The notes under the pieces were generated by a model. The model was not told where the DNA came from, did no database searches, and worked only from the letters and a program-made list of their open reading frames with translations. Made by a program: the position numbers and the translations under genes. DNA of 64,000 nucleotides from assembly GCA_000242935.3 (NCBI GenBank), contig CP007053.1, positions 930,001-994,000 on the forward strand, in the 5' to 3' direction. Positions 56,050 to 64,000 of this stretch are shown here, piece after piece. This DNA comes from Opitutaceae bacterium TAV5. Lineage in GTDB: Bacteria; Verrucomicrobiota; Verrucomicrobiia; Opitutales; Opitutaceae. Numbering within the stretch: position 1 is the stretch's first letter; each line of letters starts with the position of its first letter.

Positions 56050-57789
56050 ATGTCGATCGAGCCTCTGGGAGATTCCGCCTTGCTGGTCATGCCGGGAGAC
56101 CGTGCCGACGAGCCGACGCTGGCCAAGGTGCTGGCGCTGGCCAAGGCCTTGCGGGCCAACCTGCTCCCGGGCGTTCACGATATCGTGACCGCCGTCACGT
56201 CGGTCGCAGTCCTGTTCCGGCCGGACCGGATTGCGATCACGGGCAACCTCACGCCGATGGAGGTCGTCCGGGCCTGGGTAACGCCTCTCGCGAAAAAAGC
56301 GGCCTCGGCCAAATCCCTGCCGGCGGGACGCGAAGTGCTCGTGCCGGTCTGCTACGGCGACGACGCAGGACCGGATCTCGGCGCCGTGGCGCGGCATGCC
56401 GGGCTGTCCCCCGACGAAGTGGTGGCGCTTCACACCGAAGCCCGCTACCGGGTGGCGGCGGTGGGTTTTGCACCGGGGTTTCCCTACCTGCTCGGTCTGC
56501 CCGCGAAGCTGCATGTGCCGCGCCGGTCCAGTCCGCGGGCGCGCGTGCCCGCCGGCAGCGTGGGCATCGGCGGCGGGCAGACGGGCATCTATCCGGCCGC
56601 CACTCCGGGCGGCTGGCAGATTATCGGGAAAACGCCGCTCACCCTGTTCGATCCGGCCGCCGACCGGCCCACCCTGCTCGAACCGGGGGACCGGGTGCGG
56701 TTTGCGGCGATTCCGGAAAGCGAGGCCCTGGCCATGGCCACCCCGCCACCGGAAACACGCGCCGGCGGCGGGCGCGCGTCGGGGCGGTCCCGTTCGTCAG
56801 GCAGCGAACAGGAGGCGCCGGCCGGCGTGATCGAGGTGCTGCGGCCCGGCTCGCTGACGTCGGTGCAGGACCCGGGCCGGCCGGGTTATTCGTCGATCGG
56901 CGTGACGCCCGGCGGGGCGATGGATGCGATCTCGGCGCGCATTGCCAACATCCTCGCGGGAAATCCGGAGGACGCTCCGGTGCTGGAGCTGGGTATGTCC
57001 GGCCCGCGCCTGCATTTTTCGCAAGAGGCCGTGGTCGCCCTGGCCGGAGCCCGGATTGCCGGCGTGGCCACAGCGCGGCCATGGCGGGTTCAGGCCGGCG
57101 AAGTGCTGGAGCTGGGGCGTTTCACGGCGGGCAATTTCGCGTATCTGGCCGTGGCGGGCGGTCTCCAGGTGCCGGTGATTCTGGGCGGCGCGGGCACCCA
57201 TCTCGGCGCCGGTTTCGGAGGCTGGCAGGGCCGCACGCTGCGAACCGGCGACGAGATCCCCTGGTGCGCTCCGCCCGGCGGTCTCCCTGCCCACGGCACA
57301 TGGAGCACCGCCGAGCAGGTGCCGGTGACGAAGGCGGCGGACGCCACGCGGGACAGCCCGGTCGTGATCCGCTGCGTGCGCGGAGTCCAGGCCGACTGGT
57401 TCGACGAGCGCGCGCGGCGGGCCTTTGTGACCGGGACGTTCGCGATCACCCGCAAGACCGACCGGATGGGCATGCGCCTCGACGGGCCGACGCTGACCCT
57501 GCGCGAGCCGCGCGAGATGATTTCGCAACCGGTCGTCACCGGCTCCGTGCAGGTGCCGCCCAACGGGAAGCCGATCGTGCTGCTGGCCGACCGGCAGACG
57601 ATCGGCGGGTATCCGCAAATCGCCCACGTGATTTCGGCGGATCTGCCCCGGCTGGTGCAGACGAGGCCGGGCGGCGCGGTGCAGTTTGTCGAGGTTTCCG
57701 TCACCGAGGCGCAGCGCGCCTGGCTGGACCAGACCGGCCGGCTGACGCGCCTGCGGATGGCTGTATCCTGGAAACGGGGGGGACGATGA
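56050..57789 (+). CDS. Fused 5-oxoprolinase subunits PxpB-PxpC (KipI-KipA)
   Basis: Fusion of 579 residues of two subunits of the ATP-dependent 5-oxoprolinase that recycles pyroglutamate to glutamate. Residues about 1-235 are the PxpB/KipI (CT_C_D) domain, with VAAVGFAPGFPYLLGLP and PAGSVGIGGGQTGIYP. A Gly/Ser/Arg linker (about 240-258) leads to the PxpC/KipA (CT_A_B) domain, with SVQDPGRPGYSSIGV, GGAMDAISARIAN and SVQVPPNGKPIVLLADRQT. Subunits are often separate genes. The upstream part of the frame is not natural protein, so ATG 56050 was chosen. Its stop overlaps the pxpA start. Confidence 0.92.
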   Translation: MSIEPLGDSALLVMPGDRADEPTLAKVLALAKALRANLLPGVHDIVTAVTSVAVLFRPDRIAITGNLTPMEVVRAWVTPLAKKAASAKSLPAGREVLVPVCYGDDAGPDLGAVARHAGLSPDEVVALHTEARYRVAAVGFAPGFPYLLGLPAKLHVPRRSSPRARVPAGSVGIGGGQTGIYPAATPGGWQIIGKTPLTLFDPAADRPTLLEPGDRVRFAAIPESEALAMATPPPETRAGGGRASGRSRSSGSEQEAPAGVIEVLRPGSLTSVQDPGRPGYSSIGVTPGGAMDAISARIANILAGNPEDAPVLELGMSGPRLHFSQEAVVALAGARIAGVATARPWRVQAGEVLELGRFTAGNFAYLAVAGGLQVPVILGGAGTHLGAGFGGWQGRTLRTGDEIPWCAPPGGLPAHGTWSTAEQVPVTKAADATRDSPVVIRCVRGVQADWFDERARRAFVTGTFAITRKTDRMGMRLDGPTLTLREPREMISQPVVTGSVQVPPNGKPIVLLADRQTIGGYPQIAHVISADLPRLVQTRPGGAVQFVEVSVTEAQRAWLDQTGRLTRLRMAVSWKRGGR

Positions 57790-58571
57790 GCCTGAACCTG
57801 CGCGTGGACCTGAACGCCGACCTCGGCGAAGGCAGCCCGGCGGACGAGGCGCTGCTGGAACGGGTGACCTCGGCCAGCATCGCCTGCGGCGGCCACGCCG
57901 GCGATGCCGCCACGATGCTGCGGACGGTGCGCGCCGCCAAAGCCCGCGGGGTACGTGTCGGCGCCCATCCCGGCTACGAAGACCGCGAACATTTCGGCCG
58001 GCGGGCGCTGCACCTGCCCCCGGGCGAGGTGCGCGCTCTCGTGGCACGCCAAGTCGGCGCGCTGGCGACGATCTGCGATTCCGAGGGGGTACCGCTGGCA
58101 CACGTGAAACCCCACGGCGCGCTCTACAACCAGGCGGCGGCGGATGCCGGCATCGCCGCGGAAATCATCGCCAGCGTCATGGATTCTCCGCTACCCGGCG
58201 ATGGACGGGAGCCGGTGGCCCGGAAACACCCCGTCCTGATCTTCGCGCCGCCGTCGAGCGCCCTTGCCCGGCTGGCCGAAGAGCACGGCCTGCCGGTCTG
58301 CGCGGAGGTGTTTGCGGACCGCCGTTACCGGGCGGATGGCTCCCTTGCGACGCGCGATCAACCGGGTGCGTTGATCGAATCGCCTGAAGACATGTGCGCG
58401 CAGGTCCTCGGCATCCTGCGCGAGCGGCGTGTGCGCACGCTGGAGGGGAGCTGGCTCGCCCTGCACGGCGACACCGTCTGCCTGCACGGCGACGGACCGC
58501 ACGCGCTGGCGTTCGCACGCACGCTGCGAAGGGCGCTGCAAAAGGAAGGCGTGACTATCGCCGCACCGTGA
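57786..58571 (+). CDS. pxpA: 5-oxoprolinase subunit PxpA (LamB/YcsF family)
   Basis: Third subunit of the 5-oxoprolinase, 261 residues. Family motifs: VDLNADLGEG at the N-terminus, SIACGGHAGD, VGAHPGYEDREHFGRR, HVKPHGALYN, and ALHGDTVCLHGDGPHA near the C-terminus. The TIM-barrel protein works with PxpB and PxpC to open the lactam ring. ATG 57786 overlaps the preceding stop (ATGA). It ends where the GC-rich chromosomal sequence gives way to the AT-rich segment. Confidence 0.93.
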   Translation: MSLNLRVDLNADLGEGSPADEALLERVTSASIACGGHAGDAATMLRTVRAAKARGVRVGAHPGYEDREHFGRRALHLPPGEVRALVARQVGALATICDSEGVPLAHVKPHGALYNQAAADAGIAAEIIASVMDSPLPGDGREPVARKHPVLIFAPPSSALARLAEEHGLPVCAEVFADRRYRADGSLATRDQPGALIESPEDMCAQVLGILRERRVRTLEGSWLALHGDTVCLHGDGPHALAFARTLRRALQKEGVTIAAP

Positions 58572-59040
58572 TCATCGAAGGAACTTGCGGTTATCAGGGA
58601 GGCGTTTCACGTGAATGACGTTCATTTCCATAACTTTTGCAGTCGCATCTCTACCGGAGTTATATCGGAGGCATTTCGGATGAAAGAGGCCGAAGGTCTT
58701 TCGAGTGGTTAACAGGAACAAGCGCCACGTGGCAGGCAAGGCGTTGGGATGTTCAGTTTGATGTAGGCGAGATTTGATCCGAAACATATGGAAGGTTCGT
58801 AGCCGAGAAGCTGAAAAAAGTGTCTCTTCATCCCTTTTGGCATGCCGGTCTTCGCCATGCTATGGTTGGCTTGCAGGTTCATCTCACTGGATTTCAACGG
58901 AGAGATGCCCTAACTTAGCGCCATTCGGGTCAGGCCGAAGAATGTTAATTTTCCTTTGTTTGCTTCCGATCTGAAATATTGGTAGTAAATCCTCTTCATT
59001 GTGTTAGGCAATATTGAGCGCGCCCTTCAAAATTTCTACG
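58572..59040. other. Non-coding boundary between GC-rich and AT-rich sequence
   Basis: No gene is convincing in these 469 bases. Base composition shifts from the GC-rich style of the pxp genes to the AT-rich style of the following array at about 58,580. The only open frame of note (58709-58897, minus, 62 codons) has a C-terminus loosely like the tail of a transposase (CFGSNLAYIKLN), but this is too weak to call. It may be a scar of the insertion that brought the array. Confidence 0.45.
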
Positions 59041-60069
59041 TCATTTCATTATCAAAGACTCATCTAATTCTAGGTTCCTTGATCCAGAAGGATTGTAGAC
59101 AACTGTAACCGATCCCCTACCCTCACCATTGCGGCCGACCAGAAAATTTATGCCCATACGTGCATATTTACCACTTGGTGTTTTGACAAAAAACATAATC
59201 CCTGTAGAGAAGCCATAGGCATCTCTCATTGGAATGGTATGTACATACTCCGATTGATATTCTGCTTCAGGTGCCAGCGTTCCAATTACATAATCCGTCT
59301 TGGTTTCAATCAGGCCTGTACCATCATCCACTCTGATTATAAAACTATAGGCAGCCTGCTTCTCGTCAGATGACAGTTTTCTTTCCATGGAAATCACTAT
59401 TGGCAATGGCTCTACCTTTCCTCGCATGGCATCCATTGCAATAGATTGGTTTGGTTTAATCTTGAATTCGCTTATCCTTCGATACAATGGTTCTTGATTT
59501 ACAAGTTTTTGTAGTCGGAAAATATATGGATTATTCTTATCTGGCACATGAAAGTGCGATTGAGAAAAATCGGCATATTCGAAACTACCTCCGCTCTCGC
59601 CAGTACGCCGAATATTGTAACCTTTCTTATGAATTTATATACTAATCCCCTTCCCTTGTGCACCTTCTAGGCTAAATAAACCATCATTATCGGTATAGAC
59701 TGTTCGTTCTGGAACCTGTCCGTAAGAAGACCATTGAAGCTTTACTTTTGCGCCACTCACAGGATCATTGAATTGATCAAGCACTCTGCCATAAAATGAT
59801 ATTGGCATTTTCCATTGAAATCCTCTATCCTGCTTCATCATGCGACGCCACCATTCCCATTGGGCTTTGCCCTGTTCTGTCGCTGGGGGATAGTCTTTTA
59901 TTCTCACCAACGGGGGATTGGGTGGCATCCCTGTAACTACATATTCAGTCTTTTGCGGTGCTCCTGTCGCCAATCCGTTAGTTGCAATCTTCTCCGGGAA
60001 GAGGACGAAAGCCGATATGGTCAGAATAATCAGTAAAATCATCAAAAGACTGAGTGGGCGTACAGACAT
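59041..60069 (-). pseudogene. Array paralogue 1 (C-type A), stopped by one nonsense codon
   Basis: A 343-codon gene interrupted by an in-frame TAA at 59635-59637. Three bases of context in the paralogues show this is TCA (Ser) changed to TAA; the rest of the frame is intact to TGA 59041. The N-terminal helix (PLSLLMILLIILTISAFVLF) anchors the protein in the membrane. The N-terminal half has MPPNPPLV, WWRRMMKQDRGFQW and a carboxypeptidase-regulatory-like beta domain (LDQFNDPVSGAKVKLQW). The C-terminal half is type A (FKIKP, NPSGSRNLE end). It lies 20 bases after paralogue 2. Readthrough or a sequence error cannot be excluded. Confidence 0.78.
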
Positions 60070-60089
60070 TTAATTATTAAACTTCCACA

Positions 60090-61118
60090 TCATTCCATTA
60101 TCAAAGACTCATCTGATTCCAGGTTTCTTGATCCAGAAGGATTGTAGACAACTGTAACGGATCCCCTGCCCTCTCCATCGCGGCCGACCAGAAAACTTAT
60201 GCCCATACGGGCATATTTACCGCTTGGTGTTTTGACAAAAAACATAACTCCTGTAGAGAAGCCATACGCATTTCTCATTGGAATACTATATACATACTCC
60301 GATTGATATTGCGCTTCAGGTGCCAACGTTCCGATCACATAATCCATTTTGGTTTCGATCAGTCCTGCGCCATCATCCAGTCTGATTGTAAATGTATAGG
60401 ACGCCTGCTTTTCATCAGATGACAGGTTTCTTTCCATGTTAATCACCATTGGCAGTGGCTCCACCTTTCCCCGCATGGCATCCATTGTAACAGATTGGCT
60501 TGGCTTGATTTTGAATTCGCTTATCCTTCGATACAATGGCTCCGGATCCACAAGTTTCTGCAGTCGAAAAATATATGGTTTATTTTTATCCGGCACATGA
60601 AAAACGGTGTTAGAAAAATCGGCATACTCGAAGCTTCCTGCACTTTCTCCATTACGCCGAATATTGTAACCTTTCTTATGAATTGATACGGTAAGCCTTT
60701 TCCCATGTGCTCCCTCAAGACGGAATAATCCGTTGGCATCTGTGTAAACAGTGCGTTTGGGGACATATCCATCGGAAGTCCATTCAAGATCAATTTTAGC
60801 ACCACTTACAGGATTATCGAATTGATCAAGTACCTTACCATAAAAAGCCATGGGCATCTTCCATTGAAAGCCTATATCTTTCTTCATCATTTGACTCCAC
60901 CATTTCCATTGAGCTTTGGCCTGCTCTGTCGTCGGAAAACCTTCTATTTTTACCAAGGGAGGATCCGGAGGCATTCCCCTAACAACATATACAGTTTTCT
61001 GTGGCGACTCTATTGTTGCTACAGGTGTTTCTTCAGCATCTCTCCCTCCAACAAGGAAATATACAGCAAAAAAACCAACCAATATAACAACCATTCCCAA
61101 TATAAATAACTTCTTCAT
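60090..61118 (-). CDS. Array paralogue 2 (C-type A), membrane-anchored
   Basis: Intact protein of 342 residues, unrecognised. One N-terminal transmembrane helix (LFILGMVVILVGFFAVYFLVG) places the rest outside the cytoplasmic membrane. Then MPPDPPLV, a Trp-rich helix (QAKAQWKWWSQMMKKDIGFQW), a carboxypeptidase-regulatory-like beta-sandwich (KVLDQFDNPVSGAKIDLEW through TDANGLFRLEG), and a type-A C-terminal domain (EFKIKPSQSVTMDAMRGKVE) ending YNPSGSRNLESDESL. The ATG overlaps the stop of partner 1 (ATGA), so the two are made together. AT-rich codons mark foreign origin. Immunity-like role is a hypothesis. Confidence 0.78.
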   Translation of the reverse strand: MKKLFILGMVVILVGFFAVYFLVGGRDAEETPVATIESPQKTVYVVRGMPPDPPLVKIEGFPTTEQAKAQWKWWSQMMKKDIGFQWKMPMAFYGKVLDQFDNPVSGAKIDLEWTSDGYVPKRTVYTDANGLFRLEGAHGKRLTVSIHKKGYNIRRNGESAGSFEYADFSNTVFHVPDKNKPYIFRLQKLVDPEPLYRRISEFKIKPSQSVTMDAMRGKVEPLPMVINMERNLSSDEKQASYTFTIRLDDGAGLIETKMDYVIGTLAPEAQYQSEYVYSIPMRNAYGFSTGVMFFVKTPSGKYARMGISFLVGRDGEGRGSVTVVYNPSGSRNLESDESLIME

Positions 61119-61534
61119 GGTGCTGACGTTATGCCAGATGAAACATTCAGGTGCTCCATCAAAGACTTATAAAGTGATTTTGGCCTACTTTGATGATCAG
61201 TCCAAGATTTCCCCGCTCCATCTTCATACATATATTGAATATCCCGTTGGAATTGTCCACTATGATCAATCCGAGAGCGTTCAAATCCGAAGCCCGCGGA
61301 GCCATTCATATTTACCCCGATCATGTCGTTTGGCAGCATGGAATCACTTTCAAGTGCACCCAGAGCCCGAGTGCGAAGACGAGATACGAAGGCCATGATT
61401 TCATGCGGATCGCGGACGGGACGCTCATGTTCAGTGAGTCCCTCGTATTCAAACCATGGCCCTCCTTCTTCTTTCATGCTGTACTCGCCCGGACCGACTC
61501 GGTCTCCCGGTTTACCTGTCACTTCGTTTGTCAA
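61115..61534 (-). CDS. Partner 1: 5'-truncated coupled gene
   Basis: Frame open from 61606 to 61115 with no ATG upstream; TTG 61534 would give 139 residues. It contains GLTEHERPVRDPHEIMAF, SMLPNDMIGVNMNGSAGFGF, and the segment SRIDHSGQFQRDIQYMYEDG, which is identical in partner 2. The end is ATGA-coupled to paralogue 2. The 5' side lies about 100 bases after paralogue 3 and lacks a ribosome site, so it looks like the C-terminal piece of a longer protein, as in orphan toxin cassettes. DHSGQF may hold a catalytic His of a lipase-like fold, which is speculative. Confidence 0.6.
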   Translation of the reverse strand: MTNEVTGKPGDRVGPGEYSMKEEGGPWFEYEGLTEHERPVRDPHEIMAFVSRLRTRALGALESDSMLPNDMIGVNMNGSAGFGFERSRIDHSGQFQRDIQYMYEDGAGKSWTDHQSRPKSLYKSLMEHLNVSSGITSAP

Positions 61535-61707
61535 CCAATCAACCGAAGCTTCACATGTTACTTTTACAAGTGGCAGATTTGTGGAATCTGACCGAGCTTC
61601 GCCTCGTCACGTCCCCGTTCGGTGACGCAACCTGTTTTCCGGTTATCTGGCTTCTGTTCATCTTGTCCCGGTTGTCTCCCCAACCGGCAGGGTCCAAAAA
61701 ATATCAA

Positions 61708-62768
61708 TTATTCAGATTTGATTCCCTCGCATTGGTCCGGGTTCTTTATAAACAATGCTTCGTCGATTTCCAAGTTGCGCGAACCAGAGGGATTATAATA
61801 ATATAAAATCTCACTCCGTGGTTGCCATTTTACATTATGCTTAATCTTAACTTGTGCCCATGCATAACGCCCCATATTGGTTTTGATATATAAATAGACA
61901 GAGGGATCTTTGCGAAAATTAGCATCAGACAAATTCTGTTTGAATTGTAGCGATGGGGAGTATCCGTGATCAGGGGCCATGGCGGGATTATCATTAGATA
62001 CTCGAATTAATCCACCTCCATTGGTCATGGCAATCGTAAGCACTTGATCTGGGCCCCAAGGCTCTCGTGACGGGCCCTGTTTAACGGAGATAGACAATTC
62101 TTCGCTCTCATCAAAGTTTCCGTTTGCCAACTTAAAATAGATTTCATTCCCATCTCCCGTCAATTTTCTCATTTTCCAGTATTTGTATAGTGGCTCGGGT
62201 GATATTAGTTTCTGAAGATGGAAGACATATGGATTGCGCTTGTCAGGAACATGGAAATGGGACTGGGAAAAATCTGCATACTCAAAACTACCACTGCTCC
62301 CACCATCGCGACGAATATTGTAACCCTTCTTATAGATTGATATACTAATGCCTTTGCCATATGCGCCCTCTAGACTAAATAATCCATTAGCGTCAGTAGA
62401 GATCGTCCGCTCCCCGGAACCTGCCCATATGAAAACCACTGAAGTTTAACTTTGGCATCACTCACAGGATCATCAAATTGATCAAGCACCTTGCCATAAA
62501 AAGAAATCGGCATTCTCCATTGAAAGCCTCTATCCTGTTTCATCATACGACGCCACCATTCCCATTGGGCTTTAGCCTGCTCGGTAGTAGGAGGGTAGTC
62601 CTGTGCCTTTACCAAAGGGGGATTTGGGGGCATCCCCGTGATGGTATACTTCTGATGTGTCGTTGTTAATTGTTCGTTAATCGAGAAGTTGATTCTCCAG
62701 AAGAGGAGTGTCAGTAGGATAAATACAACCAATGAAAGCAGTAAAAAGTTAGATGTTCGTAGATTCAT
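61708..62768 (-). pseudogene. Array paralogue 3 (C-type B), frameshifted
   Basis: Starts at ATG 62768 with a membrane helix (FLLLSLVVFILLTLLF). It continues through MPPNPPLV, WWRRMMKQDRGFQWRM and LDQFDDPVSDAKVKLQW to SYGQVP, where the frame breaks at the four-C run 62412-62415 (two extra bases relative to paralogue 1). The original frame stops at 62370; the other frame continues RTISTDANGLFSLEG to the end at 61708. The C-terminal half is type B (KLTGDGNEIYFKLANG, NPSGSRNLEIDEAL end). N-terminal half most like paralogue 1. A homopolymer sequence error is possible. Confidence 0.78.
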
Positions 62769-62797
62769 TAAGTCATAGCTGCCAAATAAATTTCATA

Positions 62798-63835
62798 TTA
62801 ACGACTCTCGATTAAGAGGGAATCATCGACCTCCAGATTTCGAGAGCCCGATGGATTATAGTAATGCAATATTTCGCACGATGGCTGCCATCTTACATTG
62901 TGTCGCATCCTGATTTTAACCCATGCATAGCGTCCAAGTTTAGTTTTAATATATAAATAAACAGAGGGATCCTTCCGAAAAACGGGATCCGATAAATTTT
63001 GCTTAAATTGCAAGGAGGTAGAATATCCCTGCTCCGGGGCCATGACGGGATTTTCGTTGGGAACCTGAATTAATCCTCCTCCGTTAGTCATTGTGACTGT
63101 GAGCACTTGGTTGGGCGCACGATCTCCTTGTATCGGATCTTGCTTAATAGCGATTGATAACGCTTCTGTTTCCTCAAACTTACCATTGGCTAGCTTGATA
63201 TGAACCTCATTTCCATCTCCAGTTGTTCTCTTCCTTGTCCAGTGTTTATATAATGGCTCAGGTGATATTAGTTTTTGAAGATAAAGAATATAAGGATTTT
63301 CTTTGTCTGGAACATGAAAAATAGATTGAGAAAAATCGGCATATTCAAAGCTACCTCCACTTGATCCATCATTTGGCTTCCTGTACCCCTTTTTGAAAAC
63401 TGTTGCAGTAAGTCTTTTTCCGTTCGCCTGTTCTAAACTAAATAATCCATCCGAATCGGTATATAGAGTGCGCTTCGACTCATACCCATCGGAAGTCCAT
63501 CCAAGATCGACCTTCGCTTCACTCACGGGATCACCAAATTGATCAATTACCTTTCCATAGAAAGAAATAGGCATTCTCCATTGAAAACCCCTGTCTTGTT
63601 TCATCATGCTATGCCACCACTCCCATTGCGCCTTAGCTTGTTCTGTTATCGGTTGACCGTGTATTTTTACCAGCGGGGGATTGGGAGGCATTCCCCTGAC
63701 AATGTATTCGGTCTTTTGCTGCGGTTCTACCACTGCTGGTGTCTTATCTGTCGAATGATTTCTATTAAAAAAAATATATACAATACTCCCAAAAACCAGT
63801 ATCAGTGCTATTGATGCTGTTAGTTTTTTTTTCAT
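62798..63835 (-). CDS. Array paralogue 4 (C-type B), membrane-anchored
   Basis: Intact protein of 345 residues, unrecognised. N-terminal helix (LTASIALILVFGSIVYIFF), then MPPNPPLV, WWHSMMKQDRGFQWRM, a carboxypeptidase-regulatory-like domain (KVIDQFGDPVSEAKVDLGW, TSDGYESKRT, TDSDGLFSLE), and the type-B C-terminal domain (RKRTTGDGNEVHIKLANG, YNPSGSRNLEVDDSL). Its ATG overlaps the stop of partner 2 (ATGA). The N-terminal half groups with paralogue 2 by TSDGY and GKRLT, while the C-terminal half groups with paralogue 3. AT-rich. Confidence 0.78.
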   Translation of the reverse strand: MKKKLTASIALILVFGSIVYIFFNRNHSTDKTPAVVEPQQKTEYIVRGMPPNPPLVKIHGQPITEQAKAQWEWWHSMMKQDRGFQWRMPISFYGKVIDQFGDPVSEAKVDLGWTSDGYESKRTLYTDSDGLFSLEQANGKRLTATVFKKGYRKPNDGSSGGSFEYADFSQSIFHVPDKENPYILYLQKLISPEPLYKHWTRKRTTGDGNEVHIKLANGKFEETEALSIAIKQDPIQGDRAPNQVLTVTMTNGGGLIQVPNENPVMAPEQGYSTSLQFKQNLSDPVFRKDPSVYLYIKTKLGRYAWVKIRMRHNVRWQPSCEILHYYNPSGSRNLEVDDSLLIESR

Positions 63836-64000
63836 GGTGTCGGTGTTAGGCTGGAAGAAACATTTAAATCACTCATTAAAATTTCATAAAATGGGGTATT
63901 CCATTTGTTTCCCTCTCCATCTTCATACATATATTGGATATCTCGCTGGAATTGACCACTGTGATCTATACGTGATGTAGCAAATCCGAACCCACTTGGT
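63832..64000 (-). CDS. Partner 2: C-terminal end, runs off the window
   Basis: Only the last 55 residues are in the window. They share the 20-residue segment SRIDHSGQFQRDIQYMYEDG exactly with partner 1, preceded by GFGF-like sequence, then a divergent linker (EGNKWNTPFYEILMS) and a similar end (DLNVSSSLTP versus HLNVSSGITS). The stop overlaps the ATG of paralogue 4 as ATGA. It is therefore the last part of a gene, probably full-length to the right of the window, cognate to paralogues 4 and 3. Confidence 0.7.
   Translation of the reverse strand, partial: PSGFGFATSRIDHSGQFQRDIQYMYEDGEGNKWNTPFYEILMSDLNVSSSLTPTP

Noticed and set aside
55839-57785. Long upstream extension of the pxpA frame
   Set aside because: It overlaps the PxpB-PxpC fusion completely and is Arg/Gly-rich shadow. 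The family motif VDLNADLGEG starts right after 57786.
58709-58897. 62-codon minus-strand frame with a transposase-like tail
   Set aside because: Similarity is impressionistic, no catalytic motif or terminal inverted repeat was found.
59635-60069. Reading paralogue 1 as two separate small genes
   Set aside because: Both parts are in the same frame and align end to end with intact paralogue 2. One TAA codon is the only interruption.

Overview
The window looks like a chromosomal segment of a GC-rich Verrucomicrobiota bacterium, most likely Opitutaceae. The signs are several PEP-CTERM proteins, prepilin-like H-X9-DG proteins beside carbohydrate genes, LacI and XylR-type regulators, polysaccharide lyases, and a GspE/GspF-driven pseudopilus locus. 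The taxonomic call is inference. No rRNA, tRNA, CRISPR array or intact insertion sequence was recognised.

Region 1 (1-11 kb, + strand) is a compact type II secretion / type IV pilus-like operon: GspE ATPase, a pseudopilin, GspL(PilM/N)-like, GspM(PilO)-like, coiled-coil proteins, a GspC(PilP)-like protein, GspF and a second pseudopilin. No secretin is visible. It runs through tight ATGA or TGATG couplings into region 2 (10-28 kb): a 4-repeat secreted protein, a giant (about 3,888-residue) secreted protein with about 35 InlB/Flg_new-like repeats, a small membrane protein, a DUF11-type protein and a 1,053-residue beta-solenoid-like protein with a PEP-CTERM anchor. The arrangement suggests a secretion machine encoded with its large surface cargo.

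Region 3 (28-34 kb) is a glycan-decoration set: a methyltransferase-GT2 fusion, a TMTC-like membrane protein with TPRs, a methyltransferase, a small coiled-coil protein, and an acyltransferase-3/SGNH gene wrecked by an internal deletion plus frame change.

Region 4 (34-53.9 kb) is carbohydrate catabolism in two similarly built clusters. The first (minus strand) has a Gfo/Idh oxidoreductase, a sugar isomerase, an alginate-lyase-family enzyme, a GH130 phosphorylase, a PEP-CTERM protein and a prepilin-like protein, next to a XylR-like regulator. The second has a LacI regulator, a prepilin-like protein, a secreted protein, a PEP-CTERM protein and a large rhamnogalacturonan-lyase-like enzyme. A solute-binding protein, a helical-repeat protein and another LacI regulator follow.

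Region 5 (53.9-58.6 kb) holds a divergent adenylosuccinate synthetase, a repeat-rich 530-base gap, and 5-oxoprolinase genes (PxpB-PxpC fusion, PxpA).

Region 6 (58.6 kb to the right edge, minus strand) is abruptly AT-rich. It carries two tandem modules, each made of a partner gene whose 3' end overlaps, by ATGA, a membrane-anchored protein gene, followed by a second, broken paralogue. The N-terminal halves of the paralogues group by position in the module, and the C-terminal halves group by module. This mosaic array, resembling a polymorphic effector/immunity locus, is the best candidate for an undescribed system here.
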